From contig NZ_CADFDB010000001.1 of assembly GCF_902832845.1 (NCBI RefSeq), positions 992,001 through 1,056,000 on the forward strand: a stretch of 64,000 bases of DNA. The letters run 5' to 3'. Under the pieces are notes generated by a model. It was not told where the DNA came from. It saw nothing but the letters and a program-made list of their open reading frames with translations, and searched no databases. This document shows, piece after piece, positions 1 through 8,659 of this stretch. Position 1 is the stretch's first letter. Every line of letters begins with the position of its first letter. Source of the DNA: Burkholderia metallica (GTDB lineage Bacteria; Pseudomonadota; Gammaproteobacteria; Burkholderiales; Burkholderiaceae). The translations under genes were made by a program, and so were the position numbers.

Positions 1-918
1 GAGCAGCACCGGCACCTGTGCGAGATGCGCGACGCGGCGCGCAACGCTGCCGATCAGCCAGGCGGCGAGGCCGCGTCGGCCGTGCGTGCCGACCACCAGC
101 AGTTCGGCACGCCAGTGCACGGCGTCGCGCATCAGCGCGTGGGCAACGTCGTCGCTCGTCGGGCGGGTTTCGACGACACCGCGCTTGGTCGGGTTCCCGG
201 TCGCATGGAACATCGGGCCGATCTTCGCGAGCGCATCCTCGCCCTCCGCGCGATACGCATCCTCGAGCGCGCGCACCGGCACGATATCGGTCAGACGAAC
301 CGCACGGTCGATCACGTAGGCCGCATACAGCAACGTCGTCGGCGCCGCGAAGCCGAGCCCGACGCGCACCGCGTGCAGCGACGGCTCGCTGCCGTCGACC
401 GCGAACATCAGACGCTGCAGTGCGCCGTCCGACGGCCGCGCATAGGCGCCCGGCACGATCAGCAGCGCGCAGCGCGCACGCGCCGTCAGCGTGTCCGACA
501 TCGCGCCTTCGACGAGCCGCAACAGGCCGTGGTGCGGATTCGCGCCGACCACCAGCACGTCCGCGCGCCATGCCGACGTATCGCTCACCAGTGCATCGGC
601 CACCGAGCCGCCCGTCACCGACGTGTCGACGACGGCCTGCTCGACCTCGATGCCCGAATCGGCGAACAGCGCCGCGATCCGTTCGTTGATCGTTTGCGCT
701 TCGCGCATCAGCTCCTCCCGCGCGGAACTCAGCAACGCGTCGATGCGCGGGATGTCGGGCAACACGAGGCGCGGGTTGTCGATCGCGCAGACGATGCGCA
801 ATCGCATGCCGGGGCGCAGCAGCGAGCGCGCGTAGCGCGCGGCGGACAGCGATTCGGGCGTCGGATCGACGGCTAGCGCGATCCGCGCGAGCGTCGGGAT
901 GGGCTGGGCAGGCTGCAT
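1..918 (-). CDS. Universal stress protein, two UspA domains (3' end outside window)
   Basis: Translating the minus strand from an ATG at 918 gives an open frame running off the left edge (306 codons visible). It holds two UspA folds in tandem. The first starts with IALAVDPTPES and ends near VLVVGANPHHGLLRLVEGAM; the second starts with LMFAVDGSEPS and contains LLVVGTHGRRGLAAWLIGSV. In the second half, the G-x2-G-x(9)-G type ATP-binding signature of the UspA family is recognisable. Tandem Usp proteins are typical of microaerobic and stress regulons in beta-proteobacteria. The role is inferred: a nucleotide-binding cytoplasmic stress protein. An ANR-like box at 1086-1099 lies upstream, suggesting oxygen-responsive control. 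The C-terminus is missing only because of the window edge. Confidence 0.85.
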   Translation of the reverse strand, partial: MQPAQPIPTLARIALAVDPTPESLSAARYARSLLRPGMRLRIVCAIDNPRLVLPDIPRIDALLSSAREELMREAQTINERIAALFADSGIEVEQAVVDTSVTGGSVADALVSDTSAWRADVLVVGANPHHGLLRLVEGAMSDTLTARARCALLIVPGAYARPSDGALQRLMFAVDGSEPSLHAVRVGLGFAAPTTLLYAAYVIDRAVRLTDIVPVRALEDAYRAEGEDALAKIGPMFHATGNPTKRGVVETRPTSDDVAHALMRDAVHWRAELLVVGTHGRRGLAAWLIGSVARRVAHLAQVPVLL

Positions 919-1085
919 GGCGGAGGCCTCCGTGCGTGCGCGTCGTCGCGGAACGACGACGGGAGCTTCGCGCGGCTGCGGCGTGCGGCGGCCGCGCGGC
1001 CGCCGCGGTCGCGAGGATCGGCGGGATGTCACGCGAAGCGCGGACAATCGATGCGTTCAGCATAGGACGTCCGGCCCGCGTGCGC

Positions 1086-1099
1086 ATGATCGCGATCAA
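1086..1099 (-). promoter_or_regulatory. Candidate FNR/ANR box upstream of the tandem Usp gene
   Basis: On the minus strand the site reads TTGAT-CGCG-ATCAT, one base from the TTGAT-N4-ATCAA consensus of FNR/ANR. It lies about 170 nt upstream of the Usp start at 918. It is a sequence match only; no start site is known. An FNR-type regulator is encoded at 18510-19289. Confidence 0.4.
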
Positions 1100-1126
1100 C
1101 GGTCGTGCGGGCCCGGCCCGTGCCGC

Positions 1127-2509
1127 TTACGACTTCGTCGGCACCGATGCCGCCGGACGGTTCGCGTAGAACAGCGCATACGCGATGCCGAGCAGCACGA
1201 TCCACACCGGCCCGATCACGAGCGCGACGCGCGTGTCGGGCGTGAACGCCATCAGCACGACGACCAGCGCGAGGAACGCGAGCGCGACGAACGAACCGAG
1301 CGGATAGAACGGCACGCGGATCGGCAGGCGCGCGATCCGTTCGGCCGACAGCGTGCGCCGAAAGCGCATCTGCGCGATCAGGATCACGCACCACGTCCAG
1401 ATCGCACCGAACGTCGACACCGACGTGAGCCACGTGAACACGTGCTGCGGCGCGAGATAGTTGAGCAGCACGCCGATCAACAGCAGCGCGACCGACACGA
1501 TCACGCCATACACCGGCACGCCGTTGCGGTTGACCTTGCCGAGCGTGCTCGGCGCCTGGCCCTGCTGCGCGAGGTTGTAGAGCATCCGCGCGGTGCTGAA
1601 CAGGCCGCTGTTGCACGACGACAGCGCCGCGGTCAGCACGACGAAGTTGATGATGCCGGCGGCGGCCGGGATGCCGAGCCGCGAGAACGTCATCACGAAC
1701 GGGCTGCCCTGCGTGCCGATCTGATCCCACGGATAGAGCGACATGATCACGAACAGCGCGCCGATGTAGAAAATCAGCACGCGCCAGAACACCGAGTTCA
1801 CGGCCTTCGTCAGCGACTTCTCGGGATTGCGCGCCTCGCCGGCGGTGAGGCCGAGCATTTCGACGCCGAGATACGCGAACATCACGATCGGCAGCGCGGC
1901 GACCACGCCGTGGATGCCGTTCGGCATGAACCCGCCGTGCGCCCACAGGTTCGAGATGCCGATCGCGATCCCGCCGTTGCCGATCCCGAACGCGATCATC
2001 AATCCGCCGCCGATGATCATCAGCACGATCGTGACGATCTTGATCAGCGCGAACCAGAACTCGAATTCACCGTACAGCTTGACCGCGATGAAGTTCACCG
2101 AGCCCATCGCCATGAGCGCCGCGAGCGCCCAGATCCAGTTCGGCACGCCGGGGAACCACATGTGCATGTAGACGCCGACCGCCGTGATTTCCGCCATGCA
2201 GGTGACGATCCACACGAACCAGTAGGTCCAGCCGGTCAGATAGCCGGCGAGCGGGCCGAGGTAGTCGCGCGCGTAGCGGCTGAACGCACCGGCGACCGGA
2301 TTGGCGATCGCCATCTCGCCGAGGGCGCGCATGATCAGGAAAATCGCGATGCCGCCCAGCAGGTAGGTCAGCAGGATGGCCGGGCCGGCGACGCGGATCG
2401 CGGTGGCCGAGCCGAGGAACAGGCCGACGCCGATCGTCGCGCCCAGCGCCATCAGGTTGATGTGCCGCTCCTCCAGCCCGCGGTGCAACTGGTCTTCTGG
2501 TTGTTTCAA
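1127..2509 (-). CDS. APC-family amino acid permease (AAT/ProY-GabP type)
   Basis: Inner-membrane amino acid-proton symporter of the amino acid transporter (AAT) family, about 460 residues, the usual size, with roughly 12 hydrophobic segments. The N-terminus HRGLEERHINLMALGATIGV and the following GLFLGSATAIRVAGP are the family's first-helix signature. Later segments carry the conserved EMLGLTAGEARNPEKS loop. I chose the TTG at 2509-2507 as start because AGGAG sits six bases before it; a longer frame to 2584 lacks a ribosome site. Substrate is uncertain: the closest family members carry proline, GABA or histidine. The upstream region 2510-2950 holds two inverted repeats that may be its operators. 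It stands alone, not in an operon. Confidence 0.85.
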   Translation of the reverse strand: MKQPEDQLHRGLEERHINLMALGATIGVGLFLGSATAIRVAGPAILLTYLLGGIAIFLIMRALGEMAIANPVAGAFSRYARDYLGPLAGYLTGWTYWFVWIVTCMAEITAVGVYMHMWFPGVPNWIWALAALMAMGSVNFIAVKLYGEFEFWFALIKIVTIVLMIIGGGLMIAFGIGNGGIAIGISNLWAHGGFMPNGIHGVVAALPIVMFAYLGVEMLGLTAGEARNPEKSLTKAVNSVFWRVLIFYIGALFVIMSLYPWDQIGTQGSPFVMTFSRLGIPAAAGIINFVVLTAALSSCNSGLFSTARMLYNLAQQGQAPSTLGKVNRNGVPVYGVIVSVALLLIGVLLNYLAPQHVFTWLTSVSTFGAIWTWCVILIAQMRFRRTLSAERIARLPIRVPFYPLGSFVALAFLALVVVLMAFTPDTRVALVIGPVWIVLLGIAYALFYANRPAASVPTKS

Positions 2510-2608
2510 GTCCGTCTCCTGGCAGCCGTGAACGGCCGCCGTCATTGTCGATGCAATGCGCGACCGTTCATGCCGATCCGGCATGCCGAAAACGAAATAA
2601 TCACCGCC

Positions 2609-2632
2609 GTCATTCTCAAAATAAGAAATGAC
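2609..2632. promoter_or_regulatory. Inverted repeat, candidate operator of the permease
   Basis: GTCATT (2609-2614) and AATGAC (2627-2632) are exact reverse complements around an AT-rich 12-base centre. It lies about 100-125 nt upstream of the permease start. The cognate regulator is unknown. Confidence 0.35.
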
Positions 2633-2677
2633 ACGAATGCAGCGTCAATCCGACTGGAATTGCCGCGGATTAACGGT

Positions 2678-2701
2678 ATTTTCCGTAACAATCCGGAAAA
2701 T
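2678..2701. promoter_or_regulatory. Perfect 8-bp inverted repeat, candidate operator
   Basis: ATTTTCCG (2678-2685) and CGGAAAAT (2694-2701) are exact reverse complements separated by 8 bases, in the promoter region of the amino acid permease. Length and A/T-rich arms are compatible with Lrp/AsnC-type operators, which often control amino acid permeases; that assignment is inference. Confidence 0.4.
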
Positions 2702-2950
2702 GGATTGGGCGTTTCACGGAATACGCCCGTGCGGCCCGTGTGACGCGGCTGTGCGCATGACGGACGGCGACGGGACCCATCGTTTTCGGCGTGAACGAAC
2801 ACGCGTCGAATGTGCGCAATCAGGCGCACTCAATATGCAGGCGGGATTATATGAAGAATCGGCGGTTTCACGCCAGCCGATTTTCGTAAAAATCGCGGAG
2901 GCGTGAAAACGGTGGTGGAATTCGGATCGGCGTGTTTCGGGGGCGCTGAT

Positions 2951-3976
2951 TTATTTCGACAACGTCGCGCGCACCGTATATTCGCCTTCGAGCGCGCCGT
3001 GATCCGGGCGCACGAAATAACGCGACGCATCGAGATCGGCCGGCAGCGGCTCGACCGGGTACCCGTGCTTTTCCCACGCATCGAGCCCGCCCTTCAGCGC
3101 GCGGATGTTGTGGATCATCTTCTTGCGCTGCATCTTCGCGATCAGGCGCTTCGCGGTCGCTTCGTTCGGGCACACGCAATAGACGACGATCGGCCGTTTC
3201 AGCACTTCCGGGTCGAGCAGGTCCGGCGAATCGAGATCGACCGGCACCGCGCCGGCGATCCGGTACGGTTCGCGCTCGCGAATCGCCTTCGGCCGCGCGT
3301 CGAAGATCAGCGGCGGCTCGTCCGACGTCATCATCTCGACGAGCTGCGGCGGCGAGATGCGAACCTGCGCGAGATAGCGGCGGAACTGCACGCGACGCAC
3401 CCAGCGGTACAGCAGGAACGTGACGAAGATCGCGAGGAACGCATCGAGGATCGTGCCGCCGCTCGCGCGCACCCAGAGCACGAACTGGACGATCTGGTCA
3501 TGAATGGCCGCGCCGCCGATCAGCCAGAACGCCGCCCACAGCGACGCGCCGGCCAGATCCCAGAACAGGAACACGCCGACGCCAATGGCGGTCGTGCCGA
3601 GCAGCGGCGCCGACACGAGGCCGAGGCCCGGCAGGAACTTGGACAGCACGAGCAGCGGCGCACCGTACCTTTCGAATACGTTACGCGCGAAGCGCAGCGT
3701 CGTGTCGAGCGACAGCGAGAAGCGCACGAGGCCGTTCAGCAGGCGCCGGCCGCGCGTGCGGCCCATGAAGAACCACAACGAATCGGCCAGCATCGTCGCG
3801 CCGATCGCCGCCGCGAACATGCTGACCCAGGACGCCTGCCCCATGGCCGCCATCGTGCCGCCGAGAATCAGCATCGGCACGGCCGGCACCGGCACGCCGA
3901 GCTGCGTGATCAACACGCTCGCGAACACGGCCCACGGGCCGAGCGACGATGGAATAGCGATGGGAAAGTGCCACAC
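2951..3976 (-). CDS. DedA-family membrane protein fused to a rhodanese domain
   Basis: Two-part protein of 341 residues. Residues about 1-200 form a DedA/VTT (SNARE-associated) membrane domain: LITQLGVPVPAVPMLILGG, then the family hallmark of a Gly/Arg-rich stretch (FFMGRTRGRRLLNG), and FLPGLGLVSAPLLG. After a further membrane helix comes a cytoplasmic rhodanese domain from about residue 225 (PPQLVEMMTSDEPPLIFDAR ... IVVYCVCPNEATAKRLIAK). The active-site loop holds a cysteine, VYCVCPNEAT, so sulfur transfer is possible. DedA proteins flip polyprenyl or phospholipids and affect envelope stress and polymyxin resistance; the rhodanese part would act on the inner face. The GTG at 3976 is chosen for its AGGAG at 7-base spacing and because membrane homology starts there; the ATG frame to 4081 adds an arginine-rich stretch with no homology. 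Confidence 0.85.
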   Translation of the reverse strand: MWHFPIAIPSSLGPWAVFASVLITQLGVPVPAVPMLILGGTMAAMGQASWVSMFAAAIGATMLADSLWFFMGRTRGRRLLNGLVRFSLSLDTTLRFARNVFERYGAPLLVLSKFLPGLGLVSAPLLGTTAIGVGVFLFWDLAGASLWAAFWLIGGAAIHDQIVQFVLWVRASGGTILDAFLAIFVTFLLYRWVRRVQFRRYLAQVRISPPQLVEMMTSDEPPLIFDARPKAIREREPYRIAGAVPVDLDSPDLLDPEVLKRPIVVYCVCPNEATAKRLIAKMQRKKMIHNIRALKGGLDAWEKHGYPVEPLPADLDASRYFVRPDHGALEGEYTVRATLSK

Positions 3977-4162
3977 GGCGGCGCTCCTGGAAGAGATGCG
4001 GCCGCGCGACGGGAGGTGTCGGTACGGCTTGTGCAACGGCCGCTGCGGCACGTCCGCAGCCGACCTGTGCATGACGGGCATTCTAAACGGGTTTGGCTGC
4101 GCTCGCGCGGAACACGCCCCGTCGCCACGCGCGTCGCGCCGACGGTTGCCCCGCCGTGACCG

Positions 4163-4669
4163 TCAGGTGTCCGTGCGCGGCGCGAGCTGCGCGACGTGTT
4201 CCGCGTAGTCGGGAAACGTGGCGGCCAGCGCTGCCGCGTCGGCCAGCTCGAATTCCGCGAATTCGAAGCCCGGCGCCACCGTGCAGCCGACGAGCGCGAC
4301 GTGCTCCGGCGCCGCGCAGCGCGCGCCGAACCAGCTGCCGGAGCGCACGACCGCCTGGAATACGGTGCCCGGATGCGTGAGCGGGTTGCCGAGCCGGTGG
4401 ATCGTCAGCCCGTCGCGCTCGTCGAGCACCCACACTTCGATCGGATCGCCCGCGTAGAAATGCCAGACTTCGTCGGAACGGATCCGGTGCCACGACGAAT
4501 ACGCGCCGTCGCACAACAGGTAGTAGATCGCGGTCGACGCGGCGCGCGGCGCGCCGTCGGCCGGACGCACGACCGAATCGGTCGCACGGTAGGTTTCGCG
4601 GAAATAGCCGCCTTCGGGATGCGGCTGCAGGTCGAACTGGCGAATCAGGTCGGTCGCGGAAATCGGCAT
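4163..4669 (-). CDS. Cupin, DUF985 family
   Basis: A 168-residue single-domain cupin of the DUF985 family. The signature runs from the start: LIRQFDLQPHPEGGYFRETY, then IYYLLCDGAYSSWHRIRSDE VWHFYAGDP (split across the beta-barrel), then GSWFGARCA and VGCTVAPGFEFAEFEL. The HRxxSDE...H residues are the putative metal or ligand-binding set. The biochemical role of the family is not established; sugar or nucleotide-sugar binding has been suggested from structures. A longer upstream frame (to 4912) is low-complexity arginine/alanine and lacks homology, so the ATG at 4669 is used, although its ribosome site is weak. Confidence 0.85.
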   Translation of the reverse strand: MPISATDLIRQFDLQPHPEGGYFRETYRATDSVVRPADGAPRAASTAIYYLLCDGAYSSWHRIRSDEVWHFYAGDPIEVWVLDERDGLTIHRLGNPLTHPGTVFQAVVRSGSWFGARCAAPEHVALVGCTVAPGFEFAEFELADAAALAATFPDYAEHVAQLAPRTDT

Positions 4670-5035
4670 GGCGGATGACGTCGGCAAGGGAGGGAACCGG
4701 GCATCCGGCGCGCAGCGTCGCTTCGCTCGTCGCGAATGCCGCCGCGTACCGCCGGATGCCGCTGTATCGATCGCCGCGGCCATGCGCACGGCGAACAGGC
4801 GAACACCGGTCGATGCTGCCAGAACTGCGTGTCCGGATGCAACCACGCGCGCGATTGCGCGCATCGGGTGCTGCCCGAGTTCAGCCGGCCATGCGAGGGA
4901 AGCGGACGGCAACGACGCCCGCGCTCACGCGCGCCGTGCGTCGCGCGTTGCCGCGTCATCAAACGTGTGGTCAGTCGAATCCGCGCGACAGTCACCGCCC
5001 ACGGCCGCTCGCGCGTCGGCGCCCTGCCGTGTGCG
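4670..5035. other. Intergenic region, nothing recognised
   Basis: GC-rich stretch between the DUF985 cupin and the small Usp gene, both on the minus strand. Open frames here are arginine/alanine-rich shadow frames. I see no convincing terminator, repeat or RNA gene. Confidence 0.5.
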
Positions 5036-5506
5036 TCACGCCGCCGCCGTCGCGCCGGGCTCGGCGTGCCGCACCAGCAGCACGGGCCGGTCGGCCGCGC
5101 GCAGCAGCGATTCGGCGACGCTGCCGAGCAGCAGCCGGCGCAGGCCGTGCCGCCCGCTCGTGCCCATCACGATCAGGTCGGCGTCGGCTTCGGCCGCCGT
5201 GCGCATCAGCACCGCGGCGACATCCTCGCCGTAGGCGTCGAGCGCACGCACGGTGCCGCGCACATGCTGCTGCGCGAGCGCCGCCTTCGCGTCGTCGAGC
5301 ACCGGCGTCGCGGCTTCGGTCGCGGCCGCATCGCCGTCGCGCTCGGCCGCGAAGCCGGCATCGACGTCGACGAGCTGCGGCCGGTGTTCGACGACATACG
5401 CGCAGGTGACTTCACCGCCGGACGCAGCCGCGATCCGGATCGCCTCGTTCAGCGCGAGACGCGCGCTCGGGCTGCCGTCGAGCCCGACGAAAATCCGCTT
5501 GTACAT
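5036..5506 (-). CDS. Universal stress protein, single UspA domain
   Basis: A 156-residue UspA protein. It begins MYKRIFVGLDGSPSARLAL and ends with the nucleotide-binding segment LIVMGTSGRHGLRRLLLGSV followed by ADRPVLLVR, which fits the G-x2-G-x(9)-G-S ATP-binding loop. The ATG at 5506 has GGAGGG seven bases upstream; the frame extends to 5533 but without a better start. It probably acts as a cytoplasmic ATP-binding stress protein. An ANR-like box at 5624-5637 about 120 nt upstream suggests induction at low oxygen. It shares no operon with the divergent sensor kinase gene, but they share the upstream region. Confidence 0.9.
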   Translation of the reverse strand: MYKRIFVGLDGSPSARLALNEAIRIAAASGGEVTCAYVVEHRPQLVDVDAGFAAERDGDAAATEAATPVLDDAKAALAQQHVRGTVRALDAYGEDVAAVLMRTAAEADADLIVMGTSGRHGLRRLLLGSVAESLLRAADRPVLLVRHAEPGATAAA

Positions 5507-5828
5507 GGTCCGTCCCTCCGACCGGGCATCCATCGCGCGTTGCGCGACGGCGGCCCGTCATCGCCTCCCAGCCCGGTGCCGGAAGGCTTGCCGAACAGTC
5601 TGCCTCACACGCCGACGCGCCCGTTGATGCGCGTCAAGCGCGACCGGCGCGCCCGCTGCTTCACGCCGGTTGCCGCAATTTCTGCTGCCCCCATTACATA
5701 AAGCGTGTAAATCGCGCACAATTTCATCTTGAAAATAGACGTTGCATGCAGCCGGTGCGAATTTGACCCGGTTCTGCCGCGCTGTCCCCGGTGCCAGGGG
5801 GCGGCCCCGACAACAGAATGGCCATCGA
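5507..5828. other. Divergent intergenic region between Usp and sensor kinase
   Basis: Promoter region for the Usp gene on the minus strand and the kinase on the plus strand. The AT-rich stretch 5693-5745 is the likeliest core promoter for the kinase. It contains the ANR-like box at 5624-5637. Confidence 0.5.
5624..5637. promoter_or_regulatory. Candidate FNR/ANR box
   Basis: TTGAT-GCGC-GTCAA, one mismatch to TTGAT-N4-ATCAA, about 120 nt upstream of the Usp start at 5506. Universal stress genes are common FNR/ANR targets, and an FNR-type protein with an iron-sulfur cysteine set is encoded in this window. Confidence 0.45.
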
Positions 5829-7940
5829 ATGACCGCCACGGGAACCCCGACGCGTGACGCCCGAGGGCCCGCGCGAATCCAGATCATGTTACGCCAGCCC
5901 TTCGCCGCCGGCATCGTTACCCTGTGCGCCGGCGCGGCACTGTCGCTCGGCGTCGCGCTGCTCGTGCGCGAGCAGTGGCAAGGCGCCGTCCACACGCGTT
6001 TCGAACGCCGCACCACGCACGTGAGCGCGATGCTGCGCCACGAGCTGCAATCCGGCGCGGCCGTGCTCGAAGGCGCGCGCGGCGCGTTCAGCCTCGTCCC
6101 GGACATGACGCCCGAGCAATGGCGCCGGTATGCGGATACGCTCGATCTCGACAGCGGCCGCTCGCCGGTCCGCCAGATCGGCTACGCGCCGTTGCCGCCC
6201 GCCACGCGCACCGCCCTCGCCGGCGCTAAGCCGCTCCCGCCCGGCACGCTCGCGACCGCCGCACTCAGCGCGCCGGCGTCGAATGCGCCCGTCGTGCGCT
6301 TCGGCGCGTCCGACGCGGCGCCGCTCGCGCGTGCGCTGCGGGCCGGCGACATCGCGCTCGGCGTCCACCCGGACGACGACGACACGTCGCGCGACGCCCG
6401 CACCTTCACGCTGTTCCTGCCGGTGGCCGCGACGCCGCATGCGGCCGCCACGCCGTCCGGCGTGCGCGACGCCGGCGCCGACGGGGTGCTGTTCGCCGCG
6501 TTGAGCCCGCGGCGCCTGATCGAGCGTGCGCTCGACGCCGAACGCGGCATCGACGTACGGATGAGCGCCGGCGGCGATCGGCGCACGATCGCCAGCGTCG
6601 AAACGACGACCGACGAGGCATCGGCATCGCCCGACCTGATGCGCCGCACCGACGAGTTCAGTTTCGGCGGCACCGTGCTGACGCTCGCCTATTCCGCGGA
6701 CGGCCGCCCGAGCGCGACCGGCGCGCAACGCGCGGCCGGCACCGTGCTCGCCGCAGGGTTGATCGCGTCGATCGCGTTCGCGGTGCTCGTCCATGCGCTG
6801 CTGCGCGGCCGCGCCGGCCACGCCGATTCCGGCGCGAGCAGCCGCGGCATCCTCAACGAAGCGCGGATGATGGGCATCATCCGCTCGTCGATGGAAGCGA
6901 TCATCACGATCGACGAAAAACAGACGGTCGTGATCTTCAATCCGATGGCCGAGCAGGTGTTCGGCGTATCCGCGATGGAGGCGATCGGTGCGCCGCTGTC
7001 GCGCTTCATCCCGGAACGGTTCCGCGCCGCGCATGCGAAGCACGTCGACCAGTTCGGCGTGACGGGCGTGTCCGAGCGGCAGATGGGCCGCCAGCGGGTG
7101 CTGTTCGGGCTGCGCGCCAACGGCGAGGAGTTCCCGATCGAGGCGTCGATCTCGCAGATCCGCGATGCGTCGGGCAAGCTCTACACGGTGATGCTGCGCG
7201 ACATCACCGAGCGGCAGCGCGCGGAAAACGCGCTGAAGCTGTCGCGCGAGGAACTGCGCGAACTGTCGGCGAACCTGCAGAACGTGCGCGAAGCGGAAAA
7301 GACCCGCATTGCACGCGAACTGCACGACGACCTCGGCCAGCAGCTCACCGCGCTGAAGATGGATCTGTCGGTGGTCGAGCAGCAGTTGCGCGTGCCCGGC
7401 CGCACGCAGCCCGACGCGGGCCTGCTGTCGCACCTGCAGGGCATGCGGCGGCTGATCGACGCGACGGTCGCGTCGGTGCGGCGCATCGCGGCCGACCTGC
7501 GGCCGGTGATGCTCGACGATCTCGGCCTCGTGCCCGCGATCGAATGGCTCGCGAACGATTTCACGAACCGCTACGGGATCGACGTCGAGCGGCACATCGA
7601 GACCGGCGGCCTCACGTTCACCAGCGCGGGCGCGACCACGTTGTTCCGGATCGTCCAGGAAGCGCTGACGAACGTCGCGCGCCATGCGAATGCGACGCGC
7701 GTCGCGCTGCGGCTCGACGTCGAGGAAGGCGTCTGCGTGTTGCGCGTCGCGGACAACGGCCGCGGCTCCGCGCCCGGCGGCCCGGCGCATGAAGACAAAT
7801 CGTTCGGCCTGATCGGCATTCGCGAACGCGCCCACATGCTGGGCGGCACCGTGACGATCGACACCGCGCTCGCGCGCGGCTTCTCGATCACCGTCGCGTT
7901 CCCGCTCGGTTCCGTCCAACAGGAAACGCTCATCACATGA
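5829..7940 (+). CDS. Sensor histidine kinase, CHASE-PAS-HisKA_3
   Basis: Membrane sensor kinase of 703 residues. A first helix (about 20-45, QPFAAGIVTLCAGAALSLGV) leads into a periplasmic CHASE-like domain to about 300, with the EGARGAFSLVPDMTPEQWRR stretch. A second helix follows (AAGTVLAAGLIASIAFAVLV), then a PAS domain (about 350-460, SSMEAIITIDEKQTVVIFNP). A HisKA_3 dimerisation domain contains ARELHDDLGQQLTALKMDLS with the phospho-acceptor His near residue 499, and a NarL/DegS-type ATPase with DNGRGS ends the protein. The stop overlaps the start of the response regulator by four bases (ATGA), so the pair is translationally coupled. The ligand is unknown; CHASE domains sense small extracellular molecules. 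The ATG at 5829 is chosen over 5742 because the first codons of the longer frame resemble leader DNA. Confidence 0.88.
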   Translation: MTATGTPTRDARGPARIQIMLRQPFAAGIVTLCAGAALSLGVALLVREQWQGAVHTRFERRTTHVSAMLRHELQSGAAVLEGARGAFSLVPDMTPEQWRRYADTLDLDSGRSPVRQIGYAPLPPATRTALAGAKPLPPGTLATAALSAPASNAPVVRFGASDAAPLARALRAGDIALGVHPDDDDTSRDARTFTLFLPVAATPHAAATPSGVRDAGADGVLFAALSPRRLIERALDAERGIDVRMSAGGDRRTIASVETTTDEASASPDLMRRTDEFSFGGTVLTLAYSADGRPSATGAQRAAGTVLAAGLIASIAFAVLVHALLRGRAGHADSGASSRGILNEARMMGIIRSSMEAIITIDEKQTVVIFNPMAEQVFGVSAMEAIGAPLSRFIPERFRAAHAKHVDQFGVTGVSERQMGRQRVLFGLRANGEEFPIEASISQIRDASGKLYTVMLRDITERQRAENALKLSREELRELSANLQNVREAEKTRIARELHDDLGQQLTALKMDLSVVEQQLRVPGRTQPDAGLLSHLQGMRRLIDATVASVRRIAADLRPVMLDDLGLVPAIEWLANDFTNRYGIDVERHIETGGLTFTSAGATTLFRIVQEALTNVARHANATRVALRLDVEEGVCVLRVADNGRGSAPGGPAHEDKSFGLIGIRERAHMLGGTVTIDTALARGFSITVAFPLGSVQQETLIT

Positions 7941-8584
7941 TCAAGGTGCTCATCGCCGACGACCATACGCTCGTACGCGACGGTCTGCGGCACATCCTCC
8001 AGAACGCCACCGGATTCGAGGTGGCCGGCGAAGCCTGCGACGGGCCGTCGACGATCGCGCTCGTGCGCGCCACGCCCGCGCAGGTGCTCGTGCTCGACCT
8101 GTCGATGCCGGGCCGCAACGGCGTCGAGCTGATCAAGCAGATCAAGGACGAGAAGCCCGCGCTGCGCGTGCTCGTGCTGACCATGCATGCGGAGCAGCAA
8201 TACGCGGTGCGCGCGTTCCGCGCCGGCGCATCGGGCTATCTGACGAAGGAAAGCGCGAGCGCCGAGCTGGTCGGCGCGGTCACGAAGGTGGCGTCGGGCG
8301 GCGTCTACGTGAGCCTCGCGATGGCCGAGCAGTTCGCGCAGAGCCTGAACGAGCCGGCCGAGACGCTGCCGCACCAGCGGCTGTCCGACCGCGAATTCGA
8401 CGTGTTCCGGCGGATCGCCGTCGGCCAGACGCTGACCGAGATCGCCCAGGCGCTGTGCGTGAGCGCGAAGACGGTCAGCACGTACAAGACGCGCATTCTC
8501 GAAAAGATGCAGATGCCGCACGAAGCGGCGCTGGTGCGTTACGCGATGCGGCACAAGCTGCTCGACGAAACGGACGACGTGTAA
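7937..8584 (+). CDS. NarL/FixJ-family response regulator
   Basis: Partner of the preceding kinase, 215 residues. The receiver starts MIKVLIADDHTLVRDGLRHI with the acidic pair D8/D9. The phospho-acceptor is D54 in LVLDLSMPGRNG, and the conserved Lys follows in GYLTKESASAEL. A LuxR-type helix-turn-helix (about 146-205) contains LSDREFDVFRRIAVGQTLTE and VSAKTVSTYKTRILEKM. Phosphorylation should drive dimerisation and DNA binding. Targets are not known; the palindrome at 17993-18016 is one candidate type of site. Confidence 0.92.
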   Translation: MIKVLIADDHTLVRDGLRHILQNATGFEVAGEACDGPSTIALVRATPAQVLVLDLSMPGRNGVELIKQIKDEKPALRVLVLTMHAEQQYAVRAFRAGASGYLTKESASAELVGAVTKVASGGVYVSLAMAEQFAQSLNEPAETLPHQRLSDREFDVFRRIAVGQTLTEIAQALCVSAKTVSTYKTRILEKMQMPHEAALVRYAMRHKLLDETDDV

Positions 8585-8659
8585 CGGACGACGTCCGGCA
8601 GCGGATGGCGTGTGTCGCCCGGCCGCGCGGCACGCGTTGGACCGGGCGGCGCACGACGC

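Larger units (their letters stand above)
2510..2950. other. Intergenic region with inverted repeats
   Basis: No convincing coding frame. The stretch is visibly AT-richer than its neighbours around 2590-2720 and 2870-2890, as expected for promoters of the minus-strand permease. It holds the two inverted repeats listed separately (2609-2632 and 2678-2701). Confidence 0.6.

Noticed and set aside
899-2743. 614-residue plus-strand frame over the permease
   Set aside because: Antisense shadow; repetitive Arg/Asp/His composition typical of reverse frames in GC-rich DNA.
4670-4912. N-terminal extension of the DUF985 protein
   Set aside because: Sequence upstream of 4669 is low complexity and not homologous to the family.
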